A stretch of DNA of 64,000 nt from Microbacter margulisiae (GTDB lineage Bacteria > Bacteroidota > Bacteroidia > Bacteroidales > Paludibacteraceae): positions 1,054,001-1,118,000 of the forward strand of contig NZ_JACHYB010000002.1 in assembly GCF_014192515.1 (NCBI RefSeq). The letters are read 5' to 3'. Positions within the stretch are counted from its first letter, which is position 1. Each line of letters opens with the position of its first letter. Positions 7,908-17,447 of the stretch are shown one piece after another. The notes below the pieces were generated by a model, which saw only the letters and a program-made list of their open reading frames with translations, was not told the DNA's origin and made no database searches. The position numbers and the translations under genes are program-made.

Positions 7908-9026
7908 ATGACATTTAAAGAATTACATATCTCAGAGCCAATAATAAAAGCACTGGAAGACAAAAAATACAAATCACCCACTCCCATTCAGGAACAGGCT
8001 ATACCGGTAGTTCTCCGGGGTCATGACTTATTGGGCATAGCACAGACAGGCACAGGTAAAACTGCTGCTTTTGCCATTCCCATTATTCAGCAATTAGATC
8101 AACCTCAGGATAAAGGATATAAACGCGAAATAAAAGCATTGATCCTTACTCCTACGCGGGAGTTGGCAATTCAAATAGACGAGTGTTTCACTGATTATGC
8201 AAAATACACAGGGTTACGAAATACGGTAATATTCGGAGGCGTAAACCAACGCCCCCAGGTGGATAGATTAATGCGGGGGACTGATATCCTGGTAGCTACA
8301 CCGGGACGACTGCTTGACCTTATCGCTCAGAAGTATATCAATCTTGATCACATTGACCATTTTGTCCTTGATGAAGCCGACCGAATGCTCGACATGGGTT
8401 TTATTCATGACATAAAGCGTCTGTTGCCGATGTTACCCAAACATAAACAAACCTTGTTTTTTTCGGCTACCATGCCTTCTGCAATCACCAATCTGTCCAA
8501 CACCATTCTGCACCACCCGGTGAGAGTGGAGATAGCGCCTGTTGCGTCGGTAGTTGATACGATAGAGCAACATTTATATTTTGTCGAAAAACATCAGAAA
8601 GGTGAGCTTCTCATCTCTCTGTTAGAAAAAGATCATGCAAAATCAGTTCTGATTTTTTCACGCACCAAGCATGGAGCCGATAAAATTGCCCGTTTACTGC
8701 AAAAAAAAGGCGTCGATTGTGAGGCTATCCATGGTAATAAGACTCAGGGTGCCAGGCAACGTACGTTAACGAACTTCAAAGCAGGCACAACAAGGGTGAT
8801 TGTAGCAACGGATATTGCTGCCAGGGGGATTGATATTGCCCATCTGGAGGTAGTGATCAACTATGATTTGCCTGACGTAGCAGAAACGTATGTACACCGT
8901 ATAGGACGTACGGGACGCGCAGGACACTCCGGGACTGCACTTACCTTTTGCGCTCAGGAAGAACGGGTAAAACTCAGGGACATTCAGCAGTTGACCGGTA
9001 AAACATTGAAAACCTTGTCACTATAA
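7908..9026 (+). CDS. rhlE: DEAD-box RNA helicase, RhlE-like
   Basis: ATP-dependent RNA helicase of 372 residues. Seen in order: Q motif (F..L, PTPIQEQAIP), motif I AQTGTGKT (about 44-51), PTRELA, motif II DEAD (VLDEADRM, about 155), motif III SAT, and motif VI HRIGRTGRAG (about 330). The short core without a long tail fits the RhlE group, which works in rRNA maturation and cold adaptation. I start at the ATG at 7908 (MTFKELHIS) because the upstream 25 residues of the frame are outside the helicase fold. It stands directly ahead of a cold-shock-domain gene and an RRM gene, forming an RNA-handling cluster. Confidence 0.93.
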   Translation: MTFKELHISEPIIKALEDKKYKSPTPIQEQAIPVVLRGHDLLGIAQTGTGKTAAFAIPIIQQLDQPQDKGYKREIKALILTPTRELAIQIDECFTDYAKYTGLRNTVIFGGVNQRPQVDRLMRGTDILVATPGRLLDLIAQKYINLDHIDHFVLDEADRMLDMGFIHDIKRLLPMLPKHKQTLFFSATMPSAITNLSNTILHHPVRVEIAPVASVVDTIEQHLYFVEKHQKGELLISLLEKDHAKSVLIFSRTKHGADKIARLLQKKGVDCEAIHGNKTQGARQRTLTNFKAGTTRVIVATDIAARGIDIAHLEVVINYDLPDVAETYVHRIGRTGRAGHSGTALTFCAQEERVKLRDIQQLTGKTLKTLSL

Positions 9027-9055
9027 ATAAAACATTAACAGTTAAACTCATTTCC

Positions 9056-9490
9056 GTGAATAAGAGAGAAATAGAAAAAAAGAAAGAACAGAAAAAGATA
9101 GAAAAGCAAAAACGCAAAGAGAACCGTAAAATCAGCAGCGGGAGTAAATCGTTTGATGATATGATTGCGTATGTGGATGAAAATGGAGTTATTACCAGTA
9201 CGCCTCCGGACCCGAGTAGAATAAAGGGAATAGATATAGAAACCATAGCAATTTCCACGCCCAAAAGGGAAGAACAAGAGGAAATTGCGCTGAAAGGTCG
9301 TGTGGAACACTTCAACGGGGATAAAGGTTATGGCTTTATAAAGAACCTCAGCAGTACGGAGAAATATTTTTTTCATATTAGCGGTGCCCCGGCGACTATT
9401 GCTGTAGGAGATCTGGTTACTTTTGAATTGGAACAAGGCCCAAAAGGTATGAATGCCGTAAAAATCACCATTATAAAAGAAGAGAATTAA
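9056..9490 (+). CDS. Cold-shock-domain protein with basic N-terminal extension
   Basis: Protein of 144 residues starting with GTG at 9056; no ATG lies in frame upstream before the stop. Residues 1-27 are almost purely Lys/Arg/Glu (NKREIEKKKEQKKIEKQK), then a linker with DDMIAYVDENG, then a C-terminal cold-shock OB-fold (about 78-140) with the RNA-binding motifs KGYGFIKNL and YFFHIS. Proteins of this layout are widespread in Bacteroidetes and are longer than the 70-residue CspA type. It probably binds single-stranded RNA. It sits 30 bp after the helicase and 22 bp before the RRM gene, consistent with one operon. Confidence 0.88.
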   Translation: MNKREIEKKKEQKKIEKQKRKENRKISSGSKSFDDMIAYVDENGVITSTPPDPSRIKGIDIETIAISTPKREEQEEIALKGRVEHFNGDKGYGFIKNLSSTEKYFFHISGAPATIAVGDLVTFELEQGPKGMNAVKITIIKEEN

Positions 9491-9512
9491 CAACAACAAA
9501 AACAGAAAAAAA

Positions 9513-9824
9513 ATGAACATTTATGTTGCAAATCTAAGCTACAACACAACAAGTGATAGCTTACAGGAATTATTTGAAAATTACGGAGAAGTGTCTTCCG
9601 CTAATATTATTAAGGATAGAGAAACGGGAAGATCCCGCGGTTTTGGGTTTATTGAAATGCCCAGCGAATCAGAAGGCCAAATGGCTATTGACGAACTGCA
9701 CGAAACCAATTTTGAAGGAAAAACGATCAATGTAAGTATTGCTCGTCCCAGACCTGAAAGAACCAGCAATGATTATGGCAATCGTGGCGGAAACGGAGGC
9801 GGATATAACAGAAGGCGGTACTAA
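9513..9824 (+). CDS. RRM-domain RNA-binding protein
   Basis: Small RNA-binding protein of 103 residues: one RRM (about 1-78) with RNP2 IYVANL at 3-8 and RNP1 RGFGFIEM near 42-49, then a Gly/Arg/Asn-rich tail (GNRGGNGGGYNRRRY). Single-RRM glycine-tailed proteins are known in cyanobacteria and Bacteroidetes and are thought to act as RNA chaperones. Last gene of the helicase/cold-shock cluster, followed at once by an intrinsic terminator. The initiation region is A-rich (aacagaaaaaaaatg), the usual signal here. Confidence 0.93.
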   Translation: MNIYVANLSYNTTSDSLQELFENYGEVSSANIIKDRETGRSRGFGFIEMPSESEGQMAIDELHETNFEGKTINVSIARPRPERTSNDYGNRGGNGGGYNRRRY

Positions 9825-9843
9825 TCCCCAATATTTAGTATTC

Positions 9844-9879
9844 AAAATGGAGAATCAAATTGCATTCTCCATTTTTTTT
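9844..9879 (+). terminator. Intrinsic terminator after the RRM gene
   Basis: Twelve-bp stem aaaatggagaat / attctccatttt (9844-9855 with 9864-9875) with an 8-nt loop, ending in a run of eight T. Confidence 0.9.
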
Positions 9880-9927
9880 GTCTTTTCAAAAAAGGGACTA
9901 AAAACAAAATAGAATAACCATCTCTCC

Positions 9928-10000
9928 TCCAGCTTTGGCAGGAGACAATCAAACAAGGGTTGAAGGATTGAGGGGTATAACTTCTTTAACTTCTCATCTT
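9928..10000. repeat. Diverged inverted relative of the dispersed repeat flank
   Basis: Reading the minus strand, gaagttatacccctcaatcc, then ttcaacccttgtttgatt, parallels the plus-strand sequence at about 1480-1520 that leads into copy A of the dispersed repeat. The palindrome itself is absent. The rest of the 9825-10163 gap holds the terminator above and a promoter box at 10131. Confidence 0.45.
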
Positions 10001-10130
10001 CCTGTAACTTCTTGCTTTTTTGTCATTCAGTTATTTGATTCCTGCCTTCTGCTCATTCGCCCCTGTTATTACATACACCGTTTTTTTGTTGCATTTTCTT
10101 AATCTTACAGCAAATAATCAGAAATTCTTG

Positions 10131-10138
10131 TACATTTG
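10131..10138 (+). promoter_or_regulatory. -7 promoter box for the DUF3316/S41 unit
   Basis: TACATTTG, matching TAnnTTTG, 26 nt before the chosen ATG at 10164. The -33 region is T-rich but has no exact TTTG. Confidence 0.5.
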
Positions 10139-10163
10139 CTTTTTAATCAAAAACCAAACCCTT

Positions 10164-11009
10164 ATGTGGCGCATTTACCTGCTGGGGTCCATCCTTTTGC
10201 TATGCACATCGTGGCAAGGAATGTCGCAAGATGCTCCCAATGCTACCATGACGAGCGCATGGACAATAGGATATGGCCATCTTAACTTACTGGATGAATA
10301 TCTTTCTCCCCTTGTCTATTCCGGATCGATTCTTCGCGGCGACTATCAGTCCATGCATTATCTGTCGTTAAAAACAACACATGTGTCGCTACAGTGGTCT
10401 ATGATGTCGTCAATAGGGATGGTACATAACCCGGCAGCAACCAACTCCATTTTCTATTTTTCGCTGGAACCCGGCGTCGGCATTCATTATCATTTCCGTC
10501 CTGCACCTAACCTAAAGATTCTGGCAGGAGGCATCTGGAACATTTTCTTTGCCAACAAATACAGCTTTTCTAACGGGAATAATCCCTATTCCGCAGATCT
10601 TTCCACCAGACTCAATGCCTCCGCTATCGCCCAGTATGACTGGCACATTGGCAGGCTGCCCGTCGTGTTGCATTATAACGTAACGATTCCTTTGATTGGA
10701 GCGATGTTTGTGCCACAATACGGTGAGTCATATTATGAAATTTTTACCCTCAAGCAAAGGGCGAACATCATCCATCTGGCAACACCTGCCAATTATCTGG
10801 CTATCCAGAATGCACTTTCGGCAGATTTTGTGTTCAAGAGCTGGACACTGCGTGCCGCTTTTTACCATGACTATGACAAGCATCACGCAAACGACCTCCA
10901 TTTCGAAACTATGCAAACTTCGTTTTCAATTGGAGCTGTCGTAAACTTCGCCGTATTTGATCATGGGAAACGGAAAATGCCAAACAATTACCATGATATC
11001 AACCAATAA
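10164..11009 (+). CDS. DUF3316-like exported protein
   Basis: Protein of 281 residues from the ATG at 10164 (MWRIYLLGSILLLC), which begins a signal peptide ending near GMSQ; the longer frame upstream would bury that signal. The mature part has many alternating hydrophobic/aromatic strands and phrases such as SAWTIGYGHLNLLDEYLSPL that recall the Bacteroidetes DUF3316 family, predicted outer-membrane beta-barrels of unknown function. It overlaps the following S41 protease gene by 17 bp, suggesting translational coupling. Role unknown. Confidence 0.7.
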   Translation: MWRIYLLGSILLLCTSWQGMSQDAPNATMTSAWTIGYGHLNLLDEYLSPLVYSGSILRGDYQSMHYLSLKTTHVSLQWSMMSSIGMVHNPAATNSIFYFSLEPGVGIHYHFRPAPNLKILAGGIWNIFFANKYSFSNGNNPYSADLSTRLNASAIAQYDWHIGRLPVVLHYNVTIPLIGAMFVPQYGESYYEIFTLKQRANIIHLATPANYLAIQNALSADFVFKSWTLRAAFYHDYDKHHANDLHFETMQTSFSIGAVVNFAVFDHGKRKMPNNYHDINQ

Positions 11010-12072
11010 AATCACATATGCCCGCTCGTGCATCAGAGCGTTGAAAGGAATAGCCGTAACGGTAATGGCAATCTCTTTTTCGGCATGCCAGATGACAGTG
11101 AGCACGCCTAAAGACATTTATGATTATACTACGAATTTCAATGCTTTATGGAATATCATGGATCAACACTACTGTTTTTTCACCACAAAACATATCAACT
11201 GGGATTCCATCGGCACTGTGTACCGCCACCGGCTTGAGACAATGGACACTTTGAATGATGTTACCTTCTTCAACCTTTGTGGCAATATGTTGAACGAACT
11301 TAAAGACGGACACGTCAACCTGACTGCTCCATTCAATATGTCCCGTTATTGGGCATGGTTTCAGGACTATCCGGCTAATTTTAATTCCAATATCATTTTC
11401 AGCAACCGCTACTTGGGAAGCAATTATCGTATTGCCGGAGGATTCGACTATAACGTAATCCCTAATACCAGGGTAGGATATATCTATTATCCCGATTTTA
11501 CAGATAGCTTTTCCAATGCCAATCTATCTTATATCATTGCCTCCCTCTCCAAATGCGACGGATTAATCATTGATGTACGCGATAATAGCGGTGGCACACT
11601 TACGTATGCTGAAGCCATCGCCTCCCGCTTTACAACAAAGACCATGAAATATGGATATATAAGTCATAAAACAGGGCCGGGACATGACGACTTTTCTACT
11701 CCTGAAGCCGAATATATTACACCCTATGCAACAACCTCCGTCATTGACAACTGGGTAACTAAACCGGTTGTGGTGCTCACAAATCGGTTATGTTATAGCG
11801 CTACCAACGAGTTCGTATCCATGATGAAAGAGCTACCAAACGTAACCATCATTGGCGATCAAACAGGCGGTGGAGGCGGATTGCCAATGAGTAGTGAATT
11901 ACCTAACGGATGGACAGTGCGTTATTCTGCTTGTCCAATGTACGATGCGAACATGAACACCATCGAATTCGGTATTTTGCCCGATATCCATGTCGACATG
12001 ACGGCTTCGGATATGTCAAAAGGCATCGACACAATTATTCAGACAGCTATTCAATATATTGAACAACAATAA
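10993..12072 (+). CDS. S41-family peptidase lipoprotein
   Basis: Predicted lipoprotein of 359 residues: basic N-terminus, hydrophobic stretch and lipobox FSAC with Cys32. A tail-specific-protease-like core (about 110-340) follows, with GHVNLTAP, IDVRDNSGG and LCYSATNEF carrying the likely catalytic Ser269, then IGDQTGGGGG. Proteins of this type in Bacteroidetes are short relatives of the CtpA protease; whether a PDZ domain is present is doubtful here. I start at the ATG at 10993 because it gives a normal lipoprotein signal. Its start lies inside the end of the DUF3316 gene, so the two probably form an operon. Substrate unknown. Confidence 0.85.
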   Translation: MISTNKITYARSCIRALKGIAVTVMAISFSACQMTVSTPKDIYDYTTNFNALWNIMDQHYCFFTTKHINWDSIGTVYRHRLETMDTLNDVTFFNLCGNMLNELKDGHVNLTAPFNMSRYWAWFQDYPANFNSNIIFSNRYLGSNYRIAGGFDYNVIPNTRVGYIYYPDFTDSFSNANLSYIIASLSKCDGLIIDVRDNSGGTLTYAEAIASRFTTKTMKYGYISHKTGPGHDDFSTPEAEYITPYATTSVIDNWVTKPVVVLTNRLCYSATNEFVSMMKELPNVTIIGDQTGGGGGLPMSSELPNGWTVRYSACPMYDANMNTIEFGILPDIHVDMTASDMSKGIDTIIQTAIQYIEQQ

Positions 12073-12126
12073 ATTTATACATAAACAATCTACATTAGGA
12101 CATTAATAATCATAAAATTTTAGCGT

Positions 12127-13593
12127 ATGACACCTTCACGTGAAATAGAAAAATTAGAACCTCATTCCGTATGGCAAAACTTTCATTCCCTGACTCAGGT
12201 TCCCCGTCCGTCAGGCAAGCGGGATGACATCACCAACTTTCTGGTTGACTTTGGGAAAACCCTGCACCTCGAAACATTTGTTGACGATGCCGGTAATGTG
12301 ATCATTCGTAAACCTGCAACTGCAGGAATGGAAAATTGTAAGGGAGTGATTTTGCAGGCTCATATGGATATGGTTCCTCAAAAGAATGCCGCCACTAAGC
12401 ATGACTTCGAAAAAGATCCGATCGATGCCTTTATCGACGGCGACTGGGTGCGAGCCAATCAAACAACCTTAGGTGCCGATAATGGTATCGGATTGGCATC
12501 CATTATGTCTGTTTTACAAGCGAATAACTTAAAACATGGCCCTATTGAAGCCTTGTTTACTGCTGACGAAGAGACCGGGATGTATGGCGCGATAGGATTA
12601 AAAAACGGAACATTACAGGGAGAAATCCTACTCAATCTGGATTCGGAAGAAGAAGGAGAATTATATGTCGGTTGTGCGGGTGGTATTGATGCGACCGTTA
12701 CTTTCACCCACGAATTGGATCCTATTTACGAAGGAGACGTCGCATATAAAATTAGTCTCACAGGCTTAAGAGGCGGCCATTCAGGATTGGAAATTAATTT
12801 AGGACGTGGCAACGCAAACAAGTTATTATTCCGGTTATTGAAAAAAACCGTAGCAATATGTGACGCACGTCTTGCATCATTCGAAGGAGGAAACCTGCGG
12901 AATGCTATTCCGCGGGAAGCCTTTGCCATCGTGACTATTCCTGAAGAAAGACACACCGACTTTCTGCAATTAGTAGCGCAAACAGAAGCCTTGCTAAAAG
13001 CTGAATATGCCCTTGTTGATCCGGGACTCTCCATAACAGCTGAAGAAACTCAAATGCCGGAAGGTCTTTTGCCCGAAATGATTCAGGACGACTTGATCAA
13101 TGGCGTCACAGCTTGCCACAACGGAGTCTTACGCAATATCCCGGAAATGCCCGAAGTCGTTGAAGCCTCATCCAATCTGGCTATAGTAAAGACTGATGCA
13201 ACTTCCGTTGCTATCAATATTCTCATTCGTAGTTCCGTAGAATCAACGAAGGAAGAAATTTGTTCCATGGTTGAAAGTACTTTCCTGTTGGCTGGCGCTA
13301 GTGTAGAATTCTCAGGAGGGTATCCAGGCTGGCAGCCACGCTTCGATTCCCCGATTTTGCATACGATGAAAGATGTTTATCAAAAGCTTTACAATGCCGA
13401 ACCAGAGGTGAAGGTTATTCATGCAGGTTTGGAATGTGGCATTATCGGCGCTGCCGTTCCGGGATTAGATATGATTTCCTTTGGGCCAACTATCAGCCAT
13501 CCTCATTCCCCGGACGAAAAAGTAGAAATTGCTTCCGTTCAGAAGTTCTGGGATTATCTCGTTAGCGCCCTCGAAAAAACACCTATCAAATAA
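12127..13593 (+). CDS. pepD: Aminoacyl-histidine dipeptidase (PepD, M20 family)
   Basis: Cytosolic di-zinc dipeptidase of 488 residues that splits Xaa-His dipeptides such as carnosine. Metal-ligand motifs are intact: QAHMDMV, GADNGIG, the catalytic DEETGMYG, LDSEEEGELYVGCAGG, and a C-terminal TISHPHSPDEKV. The dimerisation insert (GLRGGHSGLEINLGRGN) is present. Length matches E. coli PepD. It lies 54 bp after the S41 lipoprotein gene and just before the WbqC-like gene on the same strand. Confidence 0.95.
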   Translation: MTPSREIEKLEPHSVWQNFHSLTQVPRPSGKRDDITNFLVDFGKTLHLETFVDDAGNVIIRKPATAGMENCKGVILQAHMDMVPQKNAATKHDFEKDPIDAFIDGDWVRANQTTLGADNGIGLASIMSVLQANNLKHGPIEALFTADEETGMYGAIGLKNGTLQGEILLNLDSEEEGELYVGCAGGIDATVTFTHELDPIYEGDVAYKISLTGLRGGHSGLEINLGRGNANKLLFRLLKKTVAICDARLASFEGGNLRNAIPREAFAIVTIPEERHTDFLQLVAQTEALLKAEYALVDPGLSITAEETQMPEGLLPEMIQDDLINGVTACHNGVLRNIPEMPEVVEASSNLAIVKTDATSVAINILIRSSVESTKEEICSMVESTFLLAGASVEFSGGYPGWQPRFDSPILHTMKDVYQKLYNAEPEVKVIHAGLECGIIGAAVPGLDMISFGPTISHPHSPDEKVEIASVQKFWDYLVSALEKTPIK

Positions 13594-13612
13594 TTTATTT
13601 GGATATTATTCC

Positions 13613-14263
13613 ATGGAATTTTGTTCCGATATTTATGTAGCGGTTGCCTATCTGGCACCGCTACATTATTATGCAAGAATGCTTAACTGCAATCGGGTGG
13701 TCATTGAGCAGCATGAAAATTACATCAAACAAACGTATCGCAACCGTTGTATGATTTTATCCGCCAACGGAGCTATGCCTCTGTCTATTCCTGTCGACAA
13801 AGCAATGCCGGGGAAATGCCCTATCAGGGATATCCGATTATCAGACCACAATCCGTGGCAAATATTGCATTGGCGCTCTATTGAAGCAGCTTATAATTCT
13901 TCTCCTTTCTTTGAATATTATCGAGACGCTATAGAGCCCTATTTCCAGAAAAAATGGGACTTCCTGTTCGATTTTGATATTGCTCTTCAAGAGGCTATCT
14001 TATCTTGCCTTGATATGAATCCTGATATAACTTTCACGGACTCTTTTCAAAAAGACGTTGCTCCTGATGTGCTCGATCTCCGTTATTCGTTAGAACCTAC
14101 AACAGAGCCTTTTCAGGCAGATCAAAACTACAAAGAGATATCTTATTATCAGGTATTTGATAAAAAATTTGGATTCATTCCCAATCTCAGTATCATCGAT
14201 TTGTTATTCAACATGGGTCCCGAATCCCTACTCATCCTTGAACAGATGTTGACTGCCCACTAA
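13613..14263 (+). CDS. WbqC-like family protein
   Basis: Protein of 216 residues from the ATG at 13613; the longer reading overlaps pepD and is not needed. The pattern AYLAPLHYYARML, EQHENYIKQTYRNRC and LHWRSIEAAYNSSPFFEYY is typical of the WbqC family, found in O-antigen and other loci and of uncertain enzymatic role. No membrane segment is seen. It ends at a hairpin shared with the convergent V-ATPase operon. In Bacteroidetes this gene is often close to lepB or dapB genes; neither is present here. Confidence 0.85.
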   Translation: MEFCSDIYVAVAYLAPLHYYARMLNCNRVVIEQHENYIKQTYRNRCMILSANGAMPLSIPVDKAMPGKCPIRDIRLSDHNPWQILHWRSIEAAYNSSPFFEYYRDAIEPYFQKKWDFLFDFDIALQEAILSCLDMNPDITFTDSFQKDVAPDVLDLRYSLEPTTEPFQADQNYKEISYYQVFDKKFGFIPNLSIIDLLFNMGPESLLILEQMLTAH

Positions 14264-14265
14264 CA

Positions 14266-14298
14266 AAAAAGCCTGAGACATATTTGTCCAGGCTTTTT
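14266..14298. terminator. Bidirectional terminator between WbqC-like gene and V-ATPase operon
   Basis: Stem aaaaagcctg / caggcttttt (14266-14275 with 14289-14298) flanked by A and T runs, so it can end transcripts from both sides. Confidence 0.88.
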
Positions 14299-14319
14299 CA
14301 TTACAGCAATTGACAGGGA

Positions 14320-14799
<480 letters not shown>

Positions 14800-14865
14800 T
14801 TAATAAATGATTAGGTAATAATTCGATAATGATTTGTGCTGGCGACCGGTGCCAACAATTGAAAA

Positions 14866-16701
14866 TTAAAGTAGTTTGAATTCTTCTTTGTACCGGGCAA
14901 AAGGTTTGTAACTTTTCCCTCCGCCAACAAAACCGGCATTCTTATAAAACTCGACAAACGTTAAACGTAAAGGATGGACAAACGAAGACAGGATTGCCAT
15001 AAAAATATTAATACTGTGTCCAAACAACAAAATAAGGATCATCGCAAGCTGACTTACAACAGGCGTGCTTCCGCTCATTGTCGTCGCCAAACTATTGAAT
15101 ACAATGGCTAACACAGCACCTGCCACACTGATAGCAAACAAACGGATATAGGAAAGCACATCACCTAGCCAACCGGTTGCTTTTTCATAAGTATCCCAAA
15201 GGCCTTCGCCAATATTAATCAAAATGTTATGCCCCGGATGATTCAAAATAAAGATGCAAACGCCTCCTATCCCAAATACAATGTAATAAGGGATTTTAGC
15301 TTGTTCGGGACTAATCATTCCACCTTTTTGTAATCCTAAAATACCTACTGAACCTAAGACGACAATCAGCCAACCCCAGGTAGAAATTGTATGAGAAAAC
15401 CCATCTGTCTTCATCCGGCTGATAGCCCTGACAAACTGGCCGAAAATGACCTGAATAGCTCCGACAATCAAGGAAGCATAGAACAATTTCACAGGGGTCA
15501 ACATTAAATTCTCAACCGCTTTATACCAATGTGAAGCTGTTTTGATATCATATAATTCAATTCCTCCAAAATTACCGGTCACAATCCCCATCACAAACGC
15601 GGAAACTCCAAGATAAATAAGCAACCTCATCACTTGCTGCATCTCTTTTCTGACACGGCTGTAGAAATAAATTCCCACTCCGGCCAGCAACATTCCGTAA
15701 GCAGCATCAGCAAAACAGAACCCAAAGAAAAATGCATAAAACGGACCAAAATATGGAGTCAAATCAGTTTTATGATAATTCGGTAATTCATACAAACTTC
15801 CGATAAATTCAAAAGGTTTGATAAACTTGCTGTTTTTAAGTTTTACAGGCACATGATGGTCTTCTTTAAGTGGTTTCTCCGCCAAATAAAAAATACCATC
15901 TTCTTTCATTTTTTCTTTCAATATGCCACTATCTTCAGTAGGAGCATATCCTTGCAAAATCATCACCGAATTATCTGCTTCAGCCGTAGTATTCAATTCT
16001 ACACGACGCATATCAACAGACTCAAAAACTTTATGTTGCGTTGCTTTGATCGATTCGATAAACTTCACGCAATCGGTAACACTTTGGTCAATTTTCTGAT
16101 AATCTTCCTTAAGTAAGCTCAACTCTTCCTGTAGTTGAACCACATTTTTAGGACTTAGCCTTAATAAATCAGCATCCAATTCGAAGGATTCGCCTGCAGT
16201 GATGGTGATAAAATAAAGCATTGAATTAACCGAAGCCACTTCAAGTGCATGATACTGAGTCTTCCATTCTTCCTGAAATTTACTCGAGACGCAGCCATAA
16301 AAACGGATCTCAAGTCCCTGATCTTCAAGTTGATGAATCCGTTCCCAACTGAAACTTCCCCAAGGCGTCATACGTTCAATTTCCTTTTCAAGGACTAAAC
16401 GTTGCTGACTCAATTTCTCTTGCTCTTGTAAGTATCCTTCCACCTTTTCGAGCACTTGCATTCCGTCAGCTGCTTCCGCTTTTTCAAATTGTTGATTTTC
16501 AACAATCCGTTTTTCCAATATCTTCAGTACGGATTTAAGCCTTGCTACCAGTTGCAGATTTGTTCGTAAAGCTTCGTCATCAGGAACTCCACCCGGCTTA
16601 TGTGCAACATGCACTACACCTATTTCCCGTAATTTTTCGAGAAAAGCAGTGTATTCCTTGTGGTACACCAAAAAGGTGTATTTTTCCATTTCTACTATCA
16701 T
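14866..16701 (-). CDS. ntpI: V-type ATPase subunit I (stator a-subunit)
   Basis: Membrane stator subunit of 611 residues. The N-terminal half is cytosolic with coiled-coil segments (about 45-115 and 205-235). The C-terminal half has seven to eight membrane helices starting near YFGPFYAFFFGFCFADAAYG and including WLGDVLSYIRLFAISVAGA, where the conserved Arg faces the K-ring ion site. It forms the ion half-channels together with subunit K. Slightly shorter than the E. hirae protein, but no domain is evidently missing. Encoded 40 bp after subunit D. Confidence 0.95.
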   Translation of the reverse strand: MIVEMEKYTFLVYHKEYTAFLEKLREIGVVHVAHKPGGVPDDEALRTNLQLVARLKSVLKILEKRIVENQQFEKAEAADGMQVLEKVEGYLQEQEKLSQQRLVLEKEIERMTPWGSFSWERIHQLEDQGLEIRFYGCVSSKFQEEWKTQYHALEVASVNSMLYFITITAGESFELDADLLRLSPKNVVQLQEELSLLKEDYQKIDQSVTDCVKFIESIKATQHKVFESVDMRRVELNTTAEADNSVMILQGYAPTEDSGILKEKMKEDGIFYLAEKPLKEDHHVPVKLKNSKFIKPFEFIGSLYELPNYHKTDLTPYFGPFYAFFFGFCFADAAYGMLLAGVGIYFYSRVRKEMQQVMRLLIYLGVSAFVMGIVTGNFGGIELYDIKTASHWYKAVENLMLTPVKLFYASLIVGAIQVIFGQFVRAISRMKTDGFSHTISTWGWLIVVLGSVGILGLQKGGMISPEQAKIPYYIVFGIGGVCIFILNHPGHNILINIGEGLWDTYEKATGWLGDVLSYIRLFAISVAGAVLAIVFNSLATTMSGSTPVVSQLAMILILLFGHSINIFMAILSSFVHPLRLTFVEFYKNAGFVGGGKSYKPFARYKEEFKLL

Positions 16702-16741
16702 ATCCTAATTCGTTTTTACTTCAACGATCGTCAAAATAAGT

Positions 16742-17341
16742 TCACTTCGATGCCTCAGCTGCTTGACGCGACTTTACAATCTTTTGCGCCGACTTCGACA
16801 AGTTTTCCTCATCTTCCATGAAACGCTTGATTTTTCGTATTGCATCATCATATCCGGGAATCTGTACCTTCTCAAACAAGTTAACTTTCTGGGTTGTTTT
16901 CTTGCGGGCTCTTTCCAACAACATCAGTTTCTGAGCCATAAATTCTTGTTCAATACCCATTTGTGCCAGTTCCTTCAACTGAGTAAGCCCATCAGCAAAC
17001 CATATTGGAGAAGAAAAGATGCTAAACGGTTTGACAGAAAATTCCACTGTATCAAAAACAGGGACACGCACACCGGCTATTTTTTTCACTGTCATTTTTA
17101 CATCTTCCACTTTAAGCAAAGTCGCATCAAATTCTCCCCATAATGCTATCATCTGATCATAAGCTCTCATGCTACTTTCAAACTTTGCAGTCAAGCGATT
17201 CAGGTCGTCCTTGGCACGTTTAACTTCAGAACGTAATGCGCTCTCCTTATTTTTGATGGTTGGCAAAGCCCGAACACGCACTTTCAATTGCTTTTCGAGA
17301 TTTTGTAACGATGTCTTATTATATTGAAATGTTATTGCCAT
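16742..17341 (-). CDS. ntpD: V-type ATPase subunit D (central stalk)
   Basis: Protein of 199 residues, largely alpha-helical, with the D-subunit layout of two long terminal coiled-coil helices around a short middle region (N-terminal KTSLQNLEKQL; C-terminal RKKTTQKVNLFEKVQIPGYDDAIRKIKRF). The phrase RARKKTTQKVNLFE matches the well-conserved C-terminal block of V/A-type subunit D. It is the axle turning inside the A3B3 head. The usual partner subunit F is not encoded next to it. Confidence 0.93.
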   Translation of the reverse strand: MAITFQYNKTSLQNLEKQLKVRVRALPTIKNKESALRSEVKRAKDDLNRLTAKFESSMRAYDQMIALWGEFDATLLKVEDVKMTVKKIAGVRVPVFDTVEFSVKPFSIFSSPIWFADGLTQLKELAQMGIEQEFMAQKLMLLERARKKTTQKVNLFEKVQIPGYDDAIRKIKRFMEDEENLSKSAQKIVKSRQAAEASK

Positions 17342-17447
17342 ATCCGATTAATATGAAAGCATTTCTTTGAATCAAATTCAATCTAAATTAACTCTTTCAA
17401 TTGGAATTTTTCCTTCAGTAAAACAACAAGTCAAGTTGCAATTTACA

